Source: Evernia prunastri
Lineage: Eukaryota > Ascomycota > Lecanoromycetes > Lecanorales > Parmeliaceae
NCBI GenBank assembly: GCA_003184365.1
Contig: NKYR01000011.1
Location: forward strand, 124,001-188,000
Direction: 5' to 3'
DNA: 64,000 bases
Shown here in pieces: positions 1-11,576 of this stretch. Under the pieces are notes generated by a model. The model ran no database searches. It saw only the letters and a program-made list of their open reading frames with translations, and was not told the origin of the DNA. Both the position numbers and the translations under genes were made by a program. How positions within the stretch are numbered: position 1 is the first letter of the stretch; every line of letters begins with the position of its first letter.

Positions 1-13
1 TGCGTCTCCCACC

Positions 14-72
14 ATTGCATGCAAATTGCAATCCAAATGAGGTTAGCGTGCAATGCATGCAAGTTGCAATCC
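14..72. repeat. direct repeat pair at left edge
   Basis: Two near-identical 21-nt copies (14-34 and 52-72) share the core GCATGCAA followed by TTGCAATCC and differ at two positions. They are 38 nt apart start to start. The remaining sequence to 497 has no open frame of note and is the 3' flank of the permease gene; I see no other feature in it. Confidence 0.6.
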
Positions 73-497
73 CACCCCTAGTTCGAAACATGCGAAGTGA
101 ATGCAGACCTGCTTAGAGACTTTTTATCTTACCTTATACGGAGTATACTTTGACGTATCCACCTTAGATCCCGCGATTGAAGTATACAGAGTTTTGACTG
201 GACACCAATTATGATTTATGCCAAGGGAGTGAGTGCTTGACTTTACATGAGACGTGGACCCCACACTCGAGAGGAACCTTAAATGTACCTTACATTATAA
301 GTTTAGGTATGATAAAGAGAGGTAAATAAGCTGGAGGGACAAAGGCTAAAGAAGGCTCAATTTGATTCTTGCATGAATGGTTCAAGACGCATGTCCCCGA
401 TGCGCTATATATGCCCTATACAACTGGCCCAACAGATTTGCCATCCAGGATCAAACCATACGCTCGACGGTGCAGAAGAGTACCTAGAGGGAGCAGA

Positions 498-2435
498 TCA
501 AACGACATTCCTCACCGCTCGTACAAAGACACTCTTCTTCCGCCCCGCGGCCGCGTCCTCCAACGGGTCCAGATCGAAGGTCCGCATGCCGGTCAACAGA
601 TCCATCTGGTGTGCCCGGACGAAGAATCCGCCCTTATTCCTGGAGAAGATCTTCCAGAAGATGTAAAGCGCGATGACAACGGGCGCGGCGAGGTAATCTT
701 GGAAGAAAGCGGTGGCGGTGGGAGTCGAACCGACGGGCTGTGATCGACCTTAGCATCACCACCTGGAAGAACGGGGGTAACGAAAGGATGACTTACCCAT
801 ACGGATACGTAGAAAGTGGCTATGAGGGCAATGCAGGTCAAGAAGAAACCAATGTAACTGCCAATAACACCGAACTGGGCCTGGAATGGCAATTCATCCA
901 ATGTGTGCCCCTGTACCATCCAGCCGCGGCGGAAGCGGATATGGGCAAGACAGATACTACCCCAGACGAAGAAGTAGGAAAGACCGGAGAGGGACAGGAG
1001 CCAGGTGAAGAAGGTAGACCCGGCCGTGGCTTCGTTGACGAAGGCGAGGAGACCAAAGACGAGCTGGATGATGATACACCAGAGAGGGCGACCTTTGCTG
1101 TCAATGTACATGAGGAACTTGGGACCCATACCCCTCGCCGCGAGCGCTTGCATGGTACGCGTGGAGCCGAAGGTACAGGAATTTGCGACACTGAGGACGG
1201 ATATGGTGATGACGGCGTTGAAGACGGAGGGGAGACCGCTGACACCGGCCAACTCGATTGCGAGCACGAAGGGGGAAGCCTTGGTGTTCGCGCCGGATGA
1301 ACCGAGGAGATTAGGGTCATTGGAAGGAAGGATCAAGCCAACCATGAAGAGCGAGATGACGTAGAAACCCGTGATACGCCAGAACACTTGCTTGGTGGCG
1401 GTTGGGAGCGACTTCCGCGGATCAGCGGCCTCAGCAGCGGCAAGACCGACAAGCTCAGTACCACCGAAAGCAAAGGCAGCGTTGACGAAGACAGAGCAGA
1501 AGCCTTTGAAGCCATTCTTGAACGCGCCCGGATCGTGCCAGTAGTGGGCACCAAGGTATCCGCGGTTGGCTTTCGTGTGGACACCTCCGCAGTCAACAAC
1601 GACAGCAAAAATGATAAAACCGATGACCGCTGCGACTTTGATGACACCAAGAACGAACTCGACTGATGAACGCGGTTTGTGAGTTACTGAAAGACAGCCT
1701 TTCCGGTGGGGGGGAGGGACTGACCTTCACCGTATCCACGCACACCAAAAAATTGGACCACGCAGAGGAGGAAGAGGAAAACAGCGATCCAAACGCCGAT
1801 ATTGATTTCTTTCCAAAACGAGATGGTGATACCAGCAGCGGTAATTTCGAAGGGGAGGACGGTAAGCCAGCCTATTGCGTAATCCCAGCCCATTGCGAAG
1901 CCCCTGCCAATGTATGTTATTATTGTGTATTTTGATCAATCCAAGGTATTCTTGTTCCATACCAAGCTTCGTCGATGAAACGGCAACCGTAGGTAAAGAA
2001 GGCGCCGTTGACGGGGTAGAGGACCGCAAGCTCTCCCAGAGCTTGCACGGTAAAGAGCAACATCAGGCCGACAATCATAAACCCGATGAGCTACAGAGTG
2101 CGGTCAGTAGTGCGACCAGTGCGACGTGGTTGATGGATGCTGTCACATACCACACTGCCCGGGCCACCATTGTTGAACGATGTACCGGAACCCACGAAGA
2201 GACCGGCACCGATCGAACCGCCTATTGCGAGACTTGATTAGAGCAAAGCTTTTGTGTGTTTGGTTAGGTGCAGTGTTTGAGAAAGCATACCAATAGCTAT
2301 CATCTGCATATGGCGACCCTTGAGGTCGCGATGAAGACCTCCATCGGCGGGTGGTTCGGCCTCGAAGTCAGCGTCGCGACTGCCATTACTGTCGTATGTG
2401 ACATCATCGATGGGCACCTTCTCTTTGGTATCCAT
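498..2435 (-). CDS. amino-acid permease (YAT family, GAP1/DIP5-like)
   Basis: Proton-coupled plasma-membrane amino-acid uptake carrier of the fungal YAT/APC family. Six exons close in phase: 2435-2291, 2221-2151, 2090-1963, 1903-1725, 1662-797 and 737-498, giving about 542 aa, the usual family length. Exon 1 is a short hydrophilic cytosolic tail ending MQMIAIG. The first transmembrane helix reads GGSIGAGLFVGSG, the family's substrate-binding TM1 signature. Later landmarks are ALGELAVLYPVNGAF (TM3), AFAFGGTELVGLAAAEA (TM6) and the TM8 region SVANSCTFGSTRTMQALAA. The C-terminal tail follows AAPVVIALYIFWKIF. The frame also stays open past the last donor at 796, which gives a false longer ending at 593; splicing 796-738 restores the family C-terminus. 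Start choice: first ATG, with typical tail length. Substrate range cannot be told from sequence. An arrestin-like gene lies about 2 kb upstream on the same strand. Confidence 0.93.
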
Positions 2436-4431
2436 GACTTGCAGCAGCAGCAGAGGCTTTGGTGCGACGTCAAAAGAGAGGAGGTGGGGAGGGAGAGGTC
2501 AAGTGGAGGAATGTAGCACACGACACGAGGGGAACCGGGGAGGGGAAGGGAAGGGGAGGGAGGCTGTTATGTAAGAGGAGAGAAGGGAGAAAGAGAGAGA
2601 GAGAGAGCGGGAGAGGTGGCGAAGCACCGGATCTTGTTGAAGTGAGAGGGGAGGGAAGGCAAAGGGAAAAATAAGGTAAGGCAGCTCGGGGTAAGTAAGG
2701 TAGGTAGGTGCCAAGGTGGTTTAAAAGCTGACGCTTAGGTGCCATGTCTCTCATTCTGTTTGCTGCTTTTTGCTGCTTTTTGGTAGGTCGAGCGCGGTCC
2801 AGGTCTGCCTTGTGTGCGGGCGAGCATGAGCGAGTGGGCCGAAGATAAGGGCATAAGCAGCTAAAGCTCCTTAGCTCCCCTAGCTCACCCACTAAACCCG
2901 CACTAAAGCTGCCTGGTTGCATCGGCTTCACCTACCCCACTCGGACGCTGGGCCCGGTAAGCTCTTTAACCCCCCCCGTTGCTTAACCACTCTGTTACCT
3001 GCCTTCTGTATATATACCTCAGTAGCTGCTGATAACGCGCATTCGCTTGGTTTACCTCGTTCGGATTAGATCGGCAGGATGATCTGTTCAGAGGTGTTAA
3101 TGAAGAGTGCACTAGAAGGGAAAGAGGACCAAGGGTCCGGTTGTGCAGCGGCATCTAAGCTAATAGTCGCATGTCTTCTAGAACGCCGTATGGAACGACT
3201 GGAAGTCTGGAAGATGATCCTACCTTAGCCTCGGTTCTATTGCACCAATCAGAACCCAATGGAATCCCAAGTATGCGGCTTTTAAGCGGCTTCTACTACC
3301 CTTAACAAGGCAAATCCGCGTGACAGGATTTTAGAATGGCAGGAAGGTAGATAGTCGAGTGAGAAGACGACGTAAGACGGCCGTGAGCGCTAGGAGTATG
3401 CCGCCCGTCGTGAAGAGCAAAATTGTCAAGGAAAACGAGAGAAAACAGAGAGAGAAAGAAAAAAAAGAGAGGCGACTTCCTCGATCTCATAAGATGCATC
3501 ACGATCTTACGATACTAGAATAAAAATATGTCGCAGACAGACGGGCAGACGGCTTACCCGACGCTCCCCCACGTAAAGAAGCCGGGGAGGCTACTACATA
3601 ATCAAAGCGAAGTGGATTGGCGGTACGAGTAACTTGGCACAACTTTGGAACACGGGACCGACTAGTGAAATGTCAATGTCAGTGTAGTAGACTAGTAGTG
3701 TGCATGTAATGCAACAGGTATAGATAACAGATATAGATAGATAGTCAAACATGCGACTGCCATGTGCTTCAGGTTTCAACATGGCAAATCATGTGTGGAA
3801 AGTATGTATATGTATAGGTGCGCAAGCATTTGAGATAGTGATTATTCCACCCCATCCCTGGAGACTCACTAGCCTCGTAGCTTCTCTATCAACAATAATG
3901 TGTGGTGTGGCGTGGTGGAGCACGAGGCAAATGATTTTCATCTTCATTCTCATCTTCGAAACCAGCATTTTTGAATTTTCTTATCAACGCCACCAGGCCA
4001 GAAGGTCAGATCGCCGGACATCGCCCTCTCTTCTCTTTCTCCTTATCTATCCAGTATCAGTTATATCCGGCGTAACAACGGGCGTATTAAATGAATAAAA
4101 ATAAATCAAAATAAACTCCTAGAGTTCGAGATTGGCAAAATTTGGAATCAATCCCTTAGGCCGTACCGTACCTAACCGTTAGAACCGGCGCCTTCCCACT
4201 TGAAGTCTAACGTCATCCGCTTCTTTGGCGTAACCTGAAGCCATGACTTGCTCTTGGCGCATTCCTTCTCCCAACCTCGACACTCACCTCACACAAGACC
4301 TGTCCATCTCTCGCCTCCAGCAACCCCGCTACCCAATGCGGTATGAGCTGGCAACTATATCATCATGCCTTCACATATATACTCATCCTGCTTCCCATTC
4401 CAATATATACCTACCTACCTTCCTTTCCCTT
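2436..4431. other. intergenic region upstream of the permease
   Basis: No convincing gene. It holds a purine-rich tract (about 2470-2690) just upstream of the permease ATG, probably its 5' leader and promoter, and AT-rich patches near 3000, 3720 and 4080. Short frames here have no recognisable domain and no splice-consistent extension. Confidence 0.5.
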
Positions 4432-5942
4432 TCAATCCCCCTCTCCATCCGAATCCTCGGAAAAGTGCGACTCCCGGTTGACGAAGAGTTCCGATGAAAC
4501 CTGTATAGGGACTTCGAGACGCATGGATTCCTTCTTCGGGGAGATGCTATCTCCATGCATCCGGAAGCTCAACACGAGCACCACAACGTAGAAGTGCGAG
4601 ATTAGAGGCGAGTGAAAGGTCGGGAGGTACTGCGTCTTTAGAGGTAAGACCAAGCGCAAGGGAAGCACCGTCGTGAGATACCTTCGACCCCCGGGTTTGC
4701 CGGGTGATGAGGTGTCCCGGTTGTGTCCACTCAAGTCCACCCGCCATTTCACTTCTTGCACCGATCCCCCAACCAGCGGTATGGTTTCCACCGACACACC
4801 GTCATCGGTGCCATCTGCTCGATGACCAATCTGGTATGGACAGTCTGCCATTGCATTACTCGACACTCGCGTTGCTGCTCGAAGCTTGGCTGTGATCCTC
4901 GTCAGCTTCGGAGGTACACCGTTAACCTCCATTGGCTCGAATCTCATCTTCATCTCTGCCCTGGTCTCCACCGATTCAATCGGACAAGTGTCATAGCCTG
5001 TCGAGATTGGCACCCGTAGGCTCTTGGGCTGCATCACTTCCATCTCCAGCTTCCCCTGGCTGCCAGTCCATGTTTTCCCCTCCAGATACGCCGTCACCGC
5101 TGCAATGCTATCTTTGCCCGGAGTGCTGCAGATCTGTAAGGGAGGCTCTTCTTTGACCACAGGCACCACCCTTATCACCCGTGATGTCTCCCCAACAGGC
5201 TTTGTCAATCCTTCTCTTAAGAGCTTCGCTTGGATGCTGTATGAGATCGAGGCGATGTTCGGTGCCGTGCTGGGAACCGAGTTTTTCTCGTAGCTTGGCG
5301 GGAGCTTAAGCTGAGCCTGTCTCACGCTTTCTCTCAAACCTCCCTGCCACTCGGCTGGCTTTCTCTGGTCGGGTGGTATCTCGAACCGGAATGGGATATG
5401 GTAGTACCATCCAATCTCGTTTGTCCTGATTCTGCGGAGCTCAGACCGATCCGTGGGTTCTTGCAAGGTCAAGAATGTCTGCGATATTTTGTGGTCCCGG
5501 TTGCTACCTCCCGGAGACAGCAATGGTGGTCTCACGAATGTGGTGGCCCTTCCTAACAGCCTCGAGTCAGTCACTAGTCAGAGAAAAGCCGCAAAGTTGG
5601 ATTCGAGAATTGGTGTCACGAGGGAATTTGGCCACTCAGGGTACCTTCGAGGCTTATGGAAACGGCGTCGAATGGCGTGGACTCAGGCAGCTCCATACTA
5701 AGATAGCCTCCCACTTCATCCCCTGTCAAGAAGGTCTTTGCTACTGACAGGTCATCGAAGTGTTCCAAGTTGATAGTGAGAGTGGGTGCCGTCGGTTCGG
5801 AAGAGGAAGGAGAGCGAGCTTTGCCGAAGCGGACCTTGGAAATGTTCGTGAGACTGTACATGATGCCGGGATTTTCATCATCTTCTGACGAGCATCTTCT
5901 TCGGCCATCTATATACTGCAGAATTTTGGAAACTTGGTTCAC
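4432..5942 (-). CDS. arrestin-like protein (fungal ART type)
   Basis: Two exons (5942-5620 and 5560-4432) joined by a 59-nt intron. The junction gives GTLSGQIPS followed by LLGRATTFV, the linker between strands of an arrestin N-terminal domain. The N-domain signature LTGDEVGGYLSMELPES is followed by VSISLEGTL. A second sandwich includes WYYHIPFRFEIPPD, PPSYEKNSV and ISYSIQAKLLR. The acidic tail ends EDSDGEGD. Fungal arrestin-related proteins act as adaptors that link Rsp5-type ubiquitin ligases to plasma-membrane transporters; I did not find a clear PY motif, so ligase binding is not shown. Two in-frame starts are possible, 5942 and 5861; the shorter one begins closer to the domain. Length is about 480 aa with the longer start. 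Confidence 0.8.
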
Positions 5943-6446
5943 TCTGAAGGGTTTCTCTGTGCTTCACTCCGTTCGCTTGCTTGGCTAATGTGACCAAGCT
6001 CTAGCGGCATCTAGCCTCGGCCGACCGCTACCAGCAGTGACACCGTATGGCCTTAATACCCAGTCATTGGCCTGGATTCCGGCTACCTGCCGCCAGGTCT
6101 CGTCGTTTTTCTGGGAGAGAAAGTTCGACTTGAATGAGGAGGTATCTGATGCATTAGAATAAACTACGCCACTTCGGCCAAATTTAAAACGAGAAGTGAA
6201 GGCGCGACACAGTACTTGCCTATTTCGATCATGGGTACAGAATCGGGTGATGATGCTTGACTATGTTCTCGGAGCCGTAAGAGAAGCCCTAGGCTTGGGC
6301 AAAATCCCTCATTTTGTACACTGTCGAATTCACTCACGACATTAACACATCTTGGTTACTTTGAAAGCCCACTTGAAATTCCCGTCTACCAACCAGTTTT
6401 CCTCTACATAAATTTAATTTTTACAACCCAGCGTGCGCAACGATCG
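5943..6446. other. intergenic, divergent promoter region
   Basis: Lies between the divergently oriented arrestin gene (-) and the oxygenase-like gene (+). No gene or repeat seen. AT-rich segments at 6380-6425 precede the plus-strand start. Confidence 0.4.
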
Positions 6447-7728
6447 ATGCCGTTTCACAAATGCCTCATAAGCCCACCGTCTCCGGCTTCTTCGTCTTCC
6501 CGGAACAGTGAGCCGTCATCATGGGATGAAAATGTGGCGGCCTCCCAAGGGCTTAATGCGAAAATCACCATCGTATCCTTCCACGGCCTCTTCCGCAACC
6601 TTACCGCTGCGAAATTGATGATGAGCCAGTAGGTGTTCTCTAGCTCATCATCTCCATGTCGTTCACTCTTGCATACCCGAGATGCTTTGCACCCGTCAAA
6701 GCTTGGTCTCAGATGTTTGTTCTTACAGTTGGCGAATTGCTGCAGAGCGTGTCGCCATGACGGAATCTTCTACCTTGATATGACCGGTGAAGATGCTGAG
6801 ACACCGCTGAGGGAACTCAACATCGCGATATACCTGGAAGATTCGAAAGAGATACATAATCTCTCGGACGTGGAGAAGTTGGGCTTTGAGCTTGACAATA
6901 TGCCGCCCTTGGGCACAACAGGGTGAGATCCCCCATTGATCAATACAGACCTCCACAAGAGGCGCTGGCTCATGATCTCTACAGCTACAAACCCATTGGC
7001 AAGTTCCATGGGCTTTTAGCCGGAGACCACCCTCTCGAAGAAGATTGGCTTGTACTACTTACGATTACCCTCACAATCAGACTTGCCTAACTAACCCACT
7101 CCCGCAACAGATCGCCGGCAACTCAGTCGACGACACCGCGCACTTCCGCGACCACCTCCCACCTAAGATCTTCGACCGACTCTTCGACTTCCACTCCATA
7201 GCTCGCTTCCACTTCATCGGGCGGAAACTTCTAGAGCTGATCGCCTTTGACCTCTCAAACCAGGATATCCGACGCGCTCATGCCGAAGGCCGATCCAACA
7301 CGTCATCTCTCGTTCTTGCAAAATGCGTTCCTGCGACCCAAAGTCCGGCGGATACCGTGAAAGCCCATACAGACCCGGGAACCCTTTTGATACTCTTCAA
7401 CCCGCCACCGTGGCTACATCTCTTCCGCCCCGCCGATCCCCGAATGTCCCAATCAAAGCCTCGATACATCCCCATCGATCCTCCCAAAGAGTCCGCAGCC
7501 GTCATCGTAGGCGACGCGCTCAGCTTCTTGTCCAAAGGCCGCCTGAATGCCGCGCAGATGTGCATGATCGCGGCAAAGGGCATGGAAGACGTGGATGAAT
7601 GGCATTCGGTCGCTTATCGATTGGGGCCGGATGAGAGGGCGACGCTGGTGGACTTTGAGAAGGTGAAGTGGCCAGCGGCGGATTGGCATGCGGCGAGAAT
7701 GGGCGTGCAAGTGGATGACACTCTTTGA
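6447..7728 (+). pseudogene. 2OG-Fe(II) oxygenase-like (IPNS type), broken and lacking catalytic residues
   Basis: Segments in order resemble the isopenicillin-N-synthase superfamily. The first reads KITIVSFHGLFRNL (6447-6629). The next reads CRACRHDGIFYLD then VEKLGFELDNM (about 6728-6919). Then comes YKPIGKFHGLLAGDHPLEEDWL, cut by a clean 7052-7111 GT-AG intron, and finally the jelly-roll core with KAHTDPGTLLILF and HSVAYRLGPDE. The HxD iron pair is present (HTD). Where the family has the distal His in an S-x-x-H-R-V block, this protein reads GRLNAAQMCMI. The RxS co-substrate motif reads WHS. The first junction (about 6632/6725) and the second (about 6920/6946, only 26 nt) cannot be joined in frame with normal introns. 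Either this is a decaying gene or a pseudoenzyme plus sequencing indels. Coordinates span all segments. Confidence 0.65.
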
Positions 7729-8365
7729 TTTGATGATCGGGAGGAGAGACAGAGAAGCGCCGGGGCAAGAAATGGCATGGATTTGGCGCAACGAGAGAGG
7801 TCATTCCCTATGTCTGCATCCAACAACGCTCCAATAGTTACCATAAATAAGTGGCGAAACACAGAGAAACATCAATCCCAAAAACCGAAAAGGACGCAAA
7901 ACCTCCCCGCCGAAAAGTGACAGACCACCCTCCACTAACTCTACCGGACCTTCCCTCGAAACAAAGTCCGACGCCCATCAGCCATCCCAAACCCCAGCCC
8001 CAACATCATCCCAACCGACATGTTTATCTCTCTTTCCTCCCTTCCCCACCAGACGCAGAGCCCTGAATCCATCTCCACCCTTCCCACCAATCTCAACCCG
8101 ACGAACCCAACGCCCCAGCCCCAGCCTCGCGTGCCTCAATTCACGCACGCACGCACTCTTTAGACGCAGAACAAGTTGCACGTTTCCCCCGGACATCGCA
8201 CCAAATATCACACCGCCGATTGACATGCAACGTGACCGAGGACCCCAACTCAACCCTATCAAACTATACCCAGCGATGTCTGATGAAATAGACCAAGCCG
8301 GGCCAAGCCAAATCAAGCCAAGCCAAGCCAAGCCAAGCGGAAAAGGATCGAGAGAGAGAGAGGGA

Positions 8366-8439
8366 AGATGGCAGATGGTAGATGGCAGATGGCAGACAGA
8401 CGGACAGACAGACGGACGGACGGACGGACGGACGGACGG

Positions 8440-8480
<41 letters not shown>

Positions 8481-8628
8481 TAGAGACAATACAGGCAATA
8501 CAGACAAAACAGACAATACAGACAATACAGACAATACAGACAATACAGGCAATACAGACAGACAGACAGACAGACGGACAGACAAACCAGACAAACCAGA
8601 CAATACAGACAAACAAACAGACAGACCG
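8366..8628. repeat. GACA/GACGGACA and CAATACAGA microsatellite
   Basis: Begins with GATGGCA repeats, passes into GACA and GGAC/GACG tetranucleotides (about 8395-8480), then about ten AATACAGAC-type 9-mers (8488-8560), and returns to GACA. Open in several frames on both strands because the unit lacks stop codons. Confidence 0.95.
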
Positions 8629-9071
8629 AGCTTTATCTTGGAGGTGGGGGATGAGCATGAGGAAGGGAGCGTGCCAGAGCGAAGTTGCTGCCATAGCCTG
8701 CCATAGCCAGCCAGCCAGGGTTGAATTTCTCATCGAGAGACACGGTTTTTGGGCATAGCGCCTTGCGGTAGGGCGTTGTCTCTTTGATTGGTTTGGTTTG
8801 GATTTGATGATCTGATGGGAAAGAATGGAATGCAAGGGGAATGCAAGGTAGTGCTGAGATATAAGAAGAGATGCAAGAAGATGAAAGGAGATATAAGGTG
8901 ACGCAGTGATGGGATTGGATGAGCTTGGATGAAAATGAGATGATCGCTTCCTACCGGGCCACCAAACGCTTATACTATAATCAGAGATCAGAAAGAGCTG
9001 TTGTACTATCTATCAAGACAGTGTTTCTGCTGCAAGGGTAGAAACGTTACCGTTTTTTCGTGTTTTGTTTC

Positions 9072-9237
9072 GATGTCTTCGTTTCTTCTCTTTTCTTCTC
9101 TTTTTTTCTCTTTTCTTTTCTTCTCTTTTCTTTTCTTCTTTCTCTTCTTTTCTCTTCTCTTCTCCCCTTCTCTCCTCTCCTCTTCTTTCTCCCTTCCTTC
9201 TCAACATCCACTTCCCAACCCCCCCTCCCCCCCAATA
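9072..9237. repeat. pure pyrimidine (CTTTT/CTCTTT) tract
   Basis: About 165 nt almost without purines on the plus strand, mainly TTCTCTT and CTTTT units ending in C-runs. Such mirror-type homopyrimidine tracts can form triplex (H-) DNA; this is an inference from composition. Confidence 0.9.
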
Positions 9238-9681
9238 AAAGTCCCCTCTCTCTACCAACAACAAAGAAGAAAAAGAGCCGCTTAACAGCCTTATTCACCT
9301 CACCGTCCCTTCTTACCCATCATATCCAACTTTTGTAGTCCCTATTCCCATTGCTCCCGTTAACAACCCCTGTGCATATTCTTCCCCTTCGGTCCTTGCA
9401 TCGCATCGCATCGTATCGCATCGTATCCTATTCAATCTCACCCATTCATCCCCAACATCAACGTGGAGAAAAAAACGTAAGATATAGAAATGTCAATCCG
9501 GAACACGCATGCGCGAACAGTGTAGACCTCGAAGCTTTTTATCTTTTTCCTTTCCTTTCCTTGATCTTGTTTTTGTTTTTGTTTTTGTTTTGTTCTATCT
9601 TGTTTTTTTGTATGTTTGATTTCCTTTTACGGTATCCGTTGGCTATTGGCTATAGGCCGCGGCTCCGCACAGGGGGTTTTT

Positions 9682-9830
9682 GGGACTGGGACTGGGATCG
9701 CGACTCGTATAGGGACTGGAATCCGAACTGTGACTGGGACTGGCATTGGAATCAAAATCAAAATTGAAACTGGGATCGGGACCGCAAACGGACCCGGAAA
9801 CGAAACATCGACCGGATAAAAACCCGACAA
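9682..9830. repeat. degenerate hexamer GGGACT/GGAATC array
   Basis: Imperfect 6-nt units (GGGACT, GGGATC, GGAATC, AAAATC) in tandem. Reading frames translate to runs such as GTGTGIATRIGTGI, a repeat artefact. Confidence 0.8.
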
Positions 9831-10079
9831 ACGAGATCTGCTAATAATAAGACCTAGAATTCAAGACCGCGACAGCGAATCCAACCCGTGCTGAGAAAGA
9901 GACTGGCATTATTCGCATCGAAACCGGCACCAACACCAACTAGTCCCAGAAACCATTTCTCCATATAAGAATCCACGATTCGTAAATAACAGCCAATTAG
10001 ATCGCCCCGGCACCGAGCCACTTATCCCGCGCTGGAAACTCCGTCCGTACTGGTATTCCATTACATTACGCTGCAAACC

Positions 10080-10099
10080 GGGGGGGGGGGGGGGGGGGG
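10080..10099. repeat. G20 homopolymer
   Basis: Twenty consecutive G bases. Its exact length is likely to be unreliable in any assembly. Confidence 0.9.
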
Positions 10100-10264
10100 T
10101 TATATCGGACCGTAGCGGGACCCGGGACGGAACAATGAAAAGTGAGTGGTGGGATTAAGATTGGAATGGAGATTTGAGGATGGGATGAGATGGGACGAGA
10201 TGAGCGCAGTGGGGTGGGATGGAGTGTTGCATACTATACTGAGAACCGTGTGGTACTCGGGGCG

Positions 10265-10310
10265 TGGGTTTGGGTTTGGGTTTGGGTTTGGGGTTGGGGA
10301 TTGGAGATTG
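10265..10310. repeat. GGGTTT array (G-quadruplex candidate)
   Basis: Four or more GGGTTT units followed by GGGG-TTGGGG. Four G3 tracts with 3-nt loops fit an intramolecular G-quadruplex. It is not a canonical TTAGGG telomere repeat. Confidence 0.8.
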
Positions 10311-10370
10311 AGATTGGAGGTTGATCTTGACATGGACGGGATTGAGACTGAGATTGAGACCGATACTGAT

Positions 10371-10425
10371 ACTAGCATCGGCAACGGCATCCGCATCCGC
10401 ATTCGCATTCGCATTCGCACCGAGA
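10371..10425. repeat. GCATCC/GCATTC hexamer repeat
   Basis: Short run of about eight hexamers (GGCATC, CGCATC, CGCATT). Confidence 0.7.
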
Positions 10426-10545
10426 TTCGTAACCCTGACCGGGGGCGTTTTGATACCAGAGCTGAGGATATCTTCGTACTGGGGGTTCGTCGGACCGGAA
10501 GCGCGATTTGGGACCGTGGCTGGAACCGGGACCGAGACTGACATC

Positions 10546-10658
10546 CATACTCATACTCATACTCGCACTCATACTCGCACTCACACTCAAACTCACACTC
10601 ATACTCATACTCATACTCATACTCATACTCACACTCACACTCACACTCACACTCATAC
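10546..10658. repeat. CATACT/CACACT hexamer array
   Basis: About nineteen imperfect 6-nt units alternating CATACT, CGCACT and CACACT. Translates as ECEYEY or THTHTH in different frames; no gene. Confidence 0.9.
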
Positions 10659-11056
10659 AGGCGCACTGGGGCACTCCGTGTCAGATCGTCTCAGATCGCC
10701 TCAGAGGGAGAGAGGAGAGGAAGGGGAGGTGGGGGGTGTTTCTGTCTGGCTCTCTCTTTCCCTCCCTCTTTCTTGGTGTCCATCTGTCTCCATAATCCCA
10801 ACTCAACAACCACACCGCCCGCTACGGTCTACACGTCGAGTTCCCGAAACAACAGAGGAAACAAGCAATTAAACAAGCAAGCAAACCAGCCAGCAAGCGA
10901 AGAAAAGACACACAAACACGCAAACGTGTCTATGAATATCCCCACCCACAAAAAGAAGCAGCGAGCATCAATGGATTAATGAATGAACGAGTGAATGAAC
11001 AAATAAACGAATGGTATTCCCCAAAACCACAGCCCGAAGCCCCCCCTCCATAACAA

Positions 11057-11081
11057 GCACACACACACACACACACACACA
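11057..11081. repeat. (CA)n microsatellite
   Basis: Twelve CA dinucleotides. Confidence 0.9.
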
Positions 11082-11576
11082 GATCTACCTAGATCACCAC
11101 AGAAGCTACGGGAGCCTATCCCCAACCATCCCCAACCAATCTCCAAGCCAACATGACACCATCACTCTAGACAAGAGAAGTTTACCCCCCCCCTCCCCCC
11201 CCCCAATCCATCGGAGACAGGTAAAAGGCCAAAACATAGAAGCACAAAAGGCACAGCCGGAACGAAACCAGTGATCTATATAGCGAGGACTTCGTTGTGT
11301 GAAAAGAAATTAAAAAAGATTCCATGACAGCCTGCTGCGAGCTCTTCCAAAGGCAAGAGGGTTATATCGTTCGTTCCAGATTCTTCAACCTTAAGCAAGC
11401 GAAAGCCACAACACGCTCGAAAATACGACAAGTGGTTTGAAATGGAAACATCCATCACCCATCCGAGAAACGTTACATGTCGTCGACGATTCCGAGCAAG
11501 CAAACCGGAACACCATCCTGGGTATCCCATCGCAACAAGCCAAATACGCCCCAACAAAGATTCTTCAATACATTCA

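Larger units (their letters stand above)
7729..11576. other. gene-free microsatellite island between convergent genes
   Basis: About 3.8 kb between the stop codons of two convergent genes. It is filled with many unrelated simple-sequence tracts listed separately. Long open frames in it (for example 7978-8835 minus and 10100-10666 minus) are translations of the repeats and are not genes. Confidence 0.75.

Noticed and set aside
705..740. tRNA B-box-like sequence on the minus strand (GGTTCGACTCC)
   Set aside because: It lies in a permease exon and encodes PVGSTPTATAFF; no cloverleaf can be drawn around it.
369..2237. Several plus-strand ORFs across the permease
   Set aside because: Antisense shadows; the minus-strand exons close in phase and match the permease family.
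8395..8625. Possible CRISPR-like repeat array
   Set aside because: No spacers; uniform microsatellite in a eukaryotic nuclear genome.
7978..8835. 285-codon minus-strand ORF and its plus-strand partner over the GACA array
   Set aside because: The frame is open only because the tetranucleotide repeat lacks stop codons; protein is SVCLSVCLSV or TDRQTDGQTD type sequence with no flanking domain.
10265..10300. Telomere-like repeat
   Set aside because: Unit is GGGTTT, not TTAGGG, only a few copies, and it lies inside a general microsatellite island between genes.
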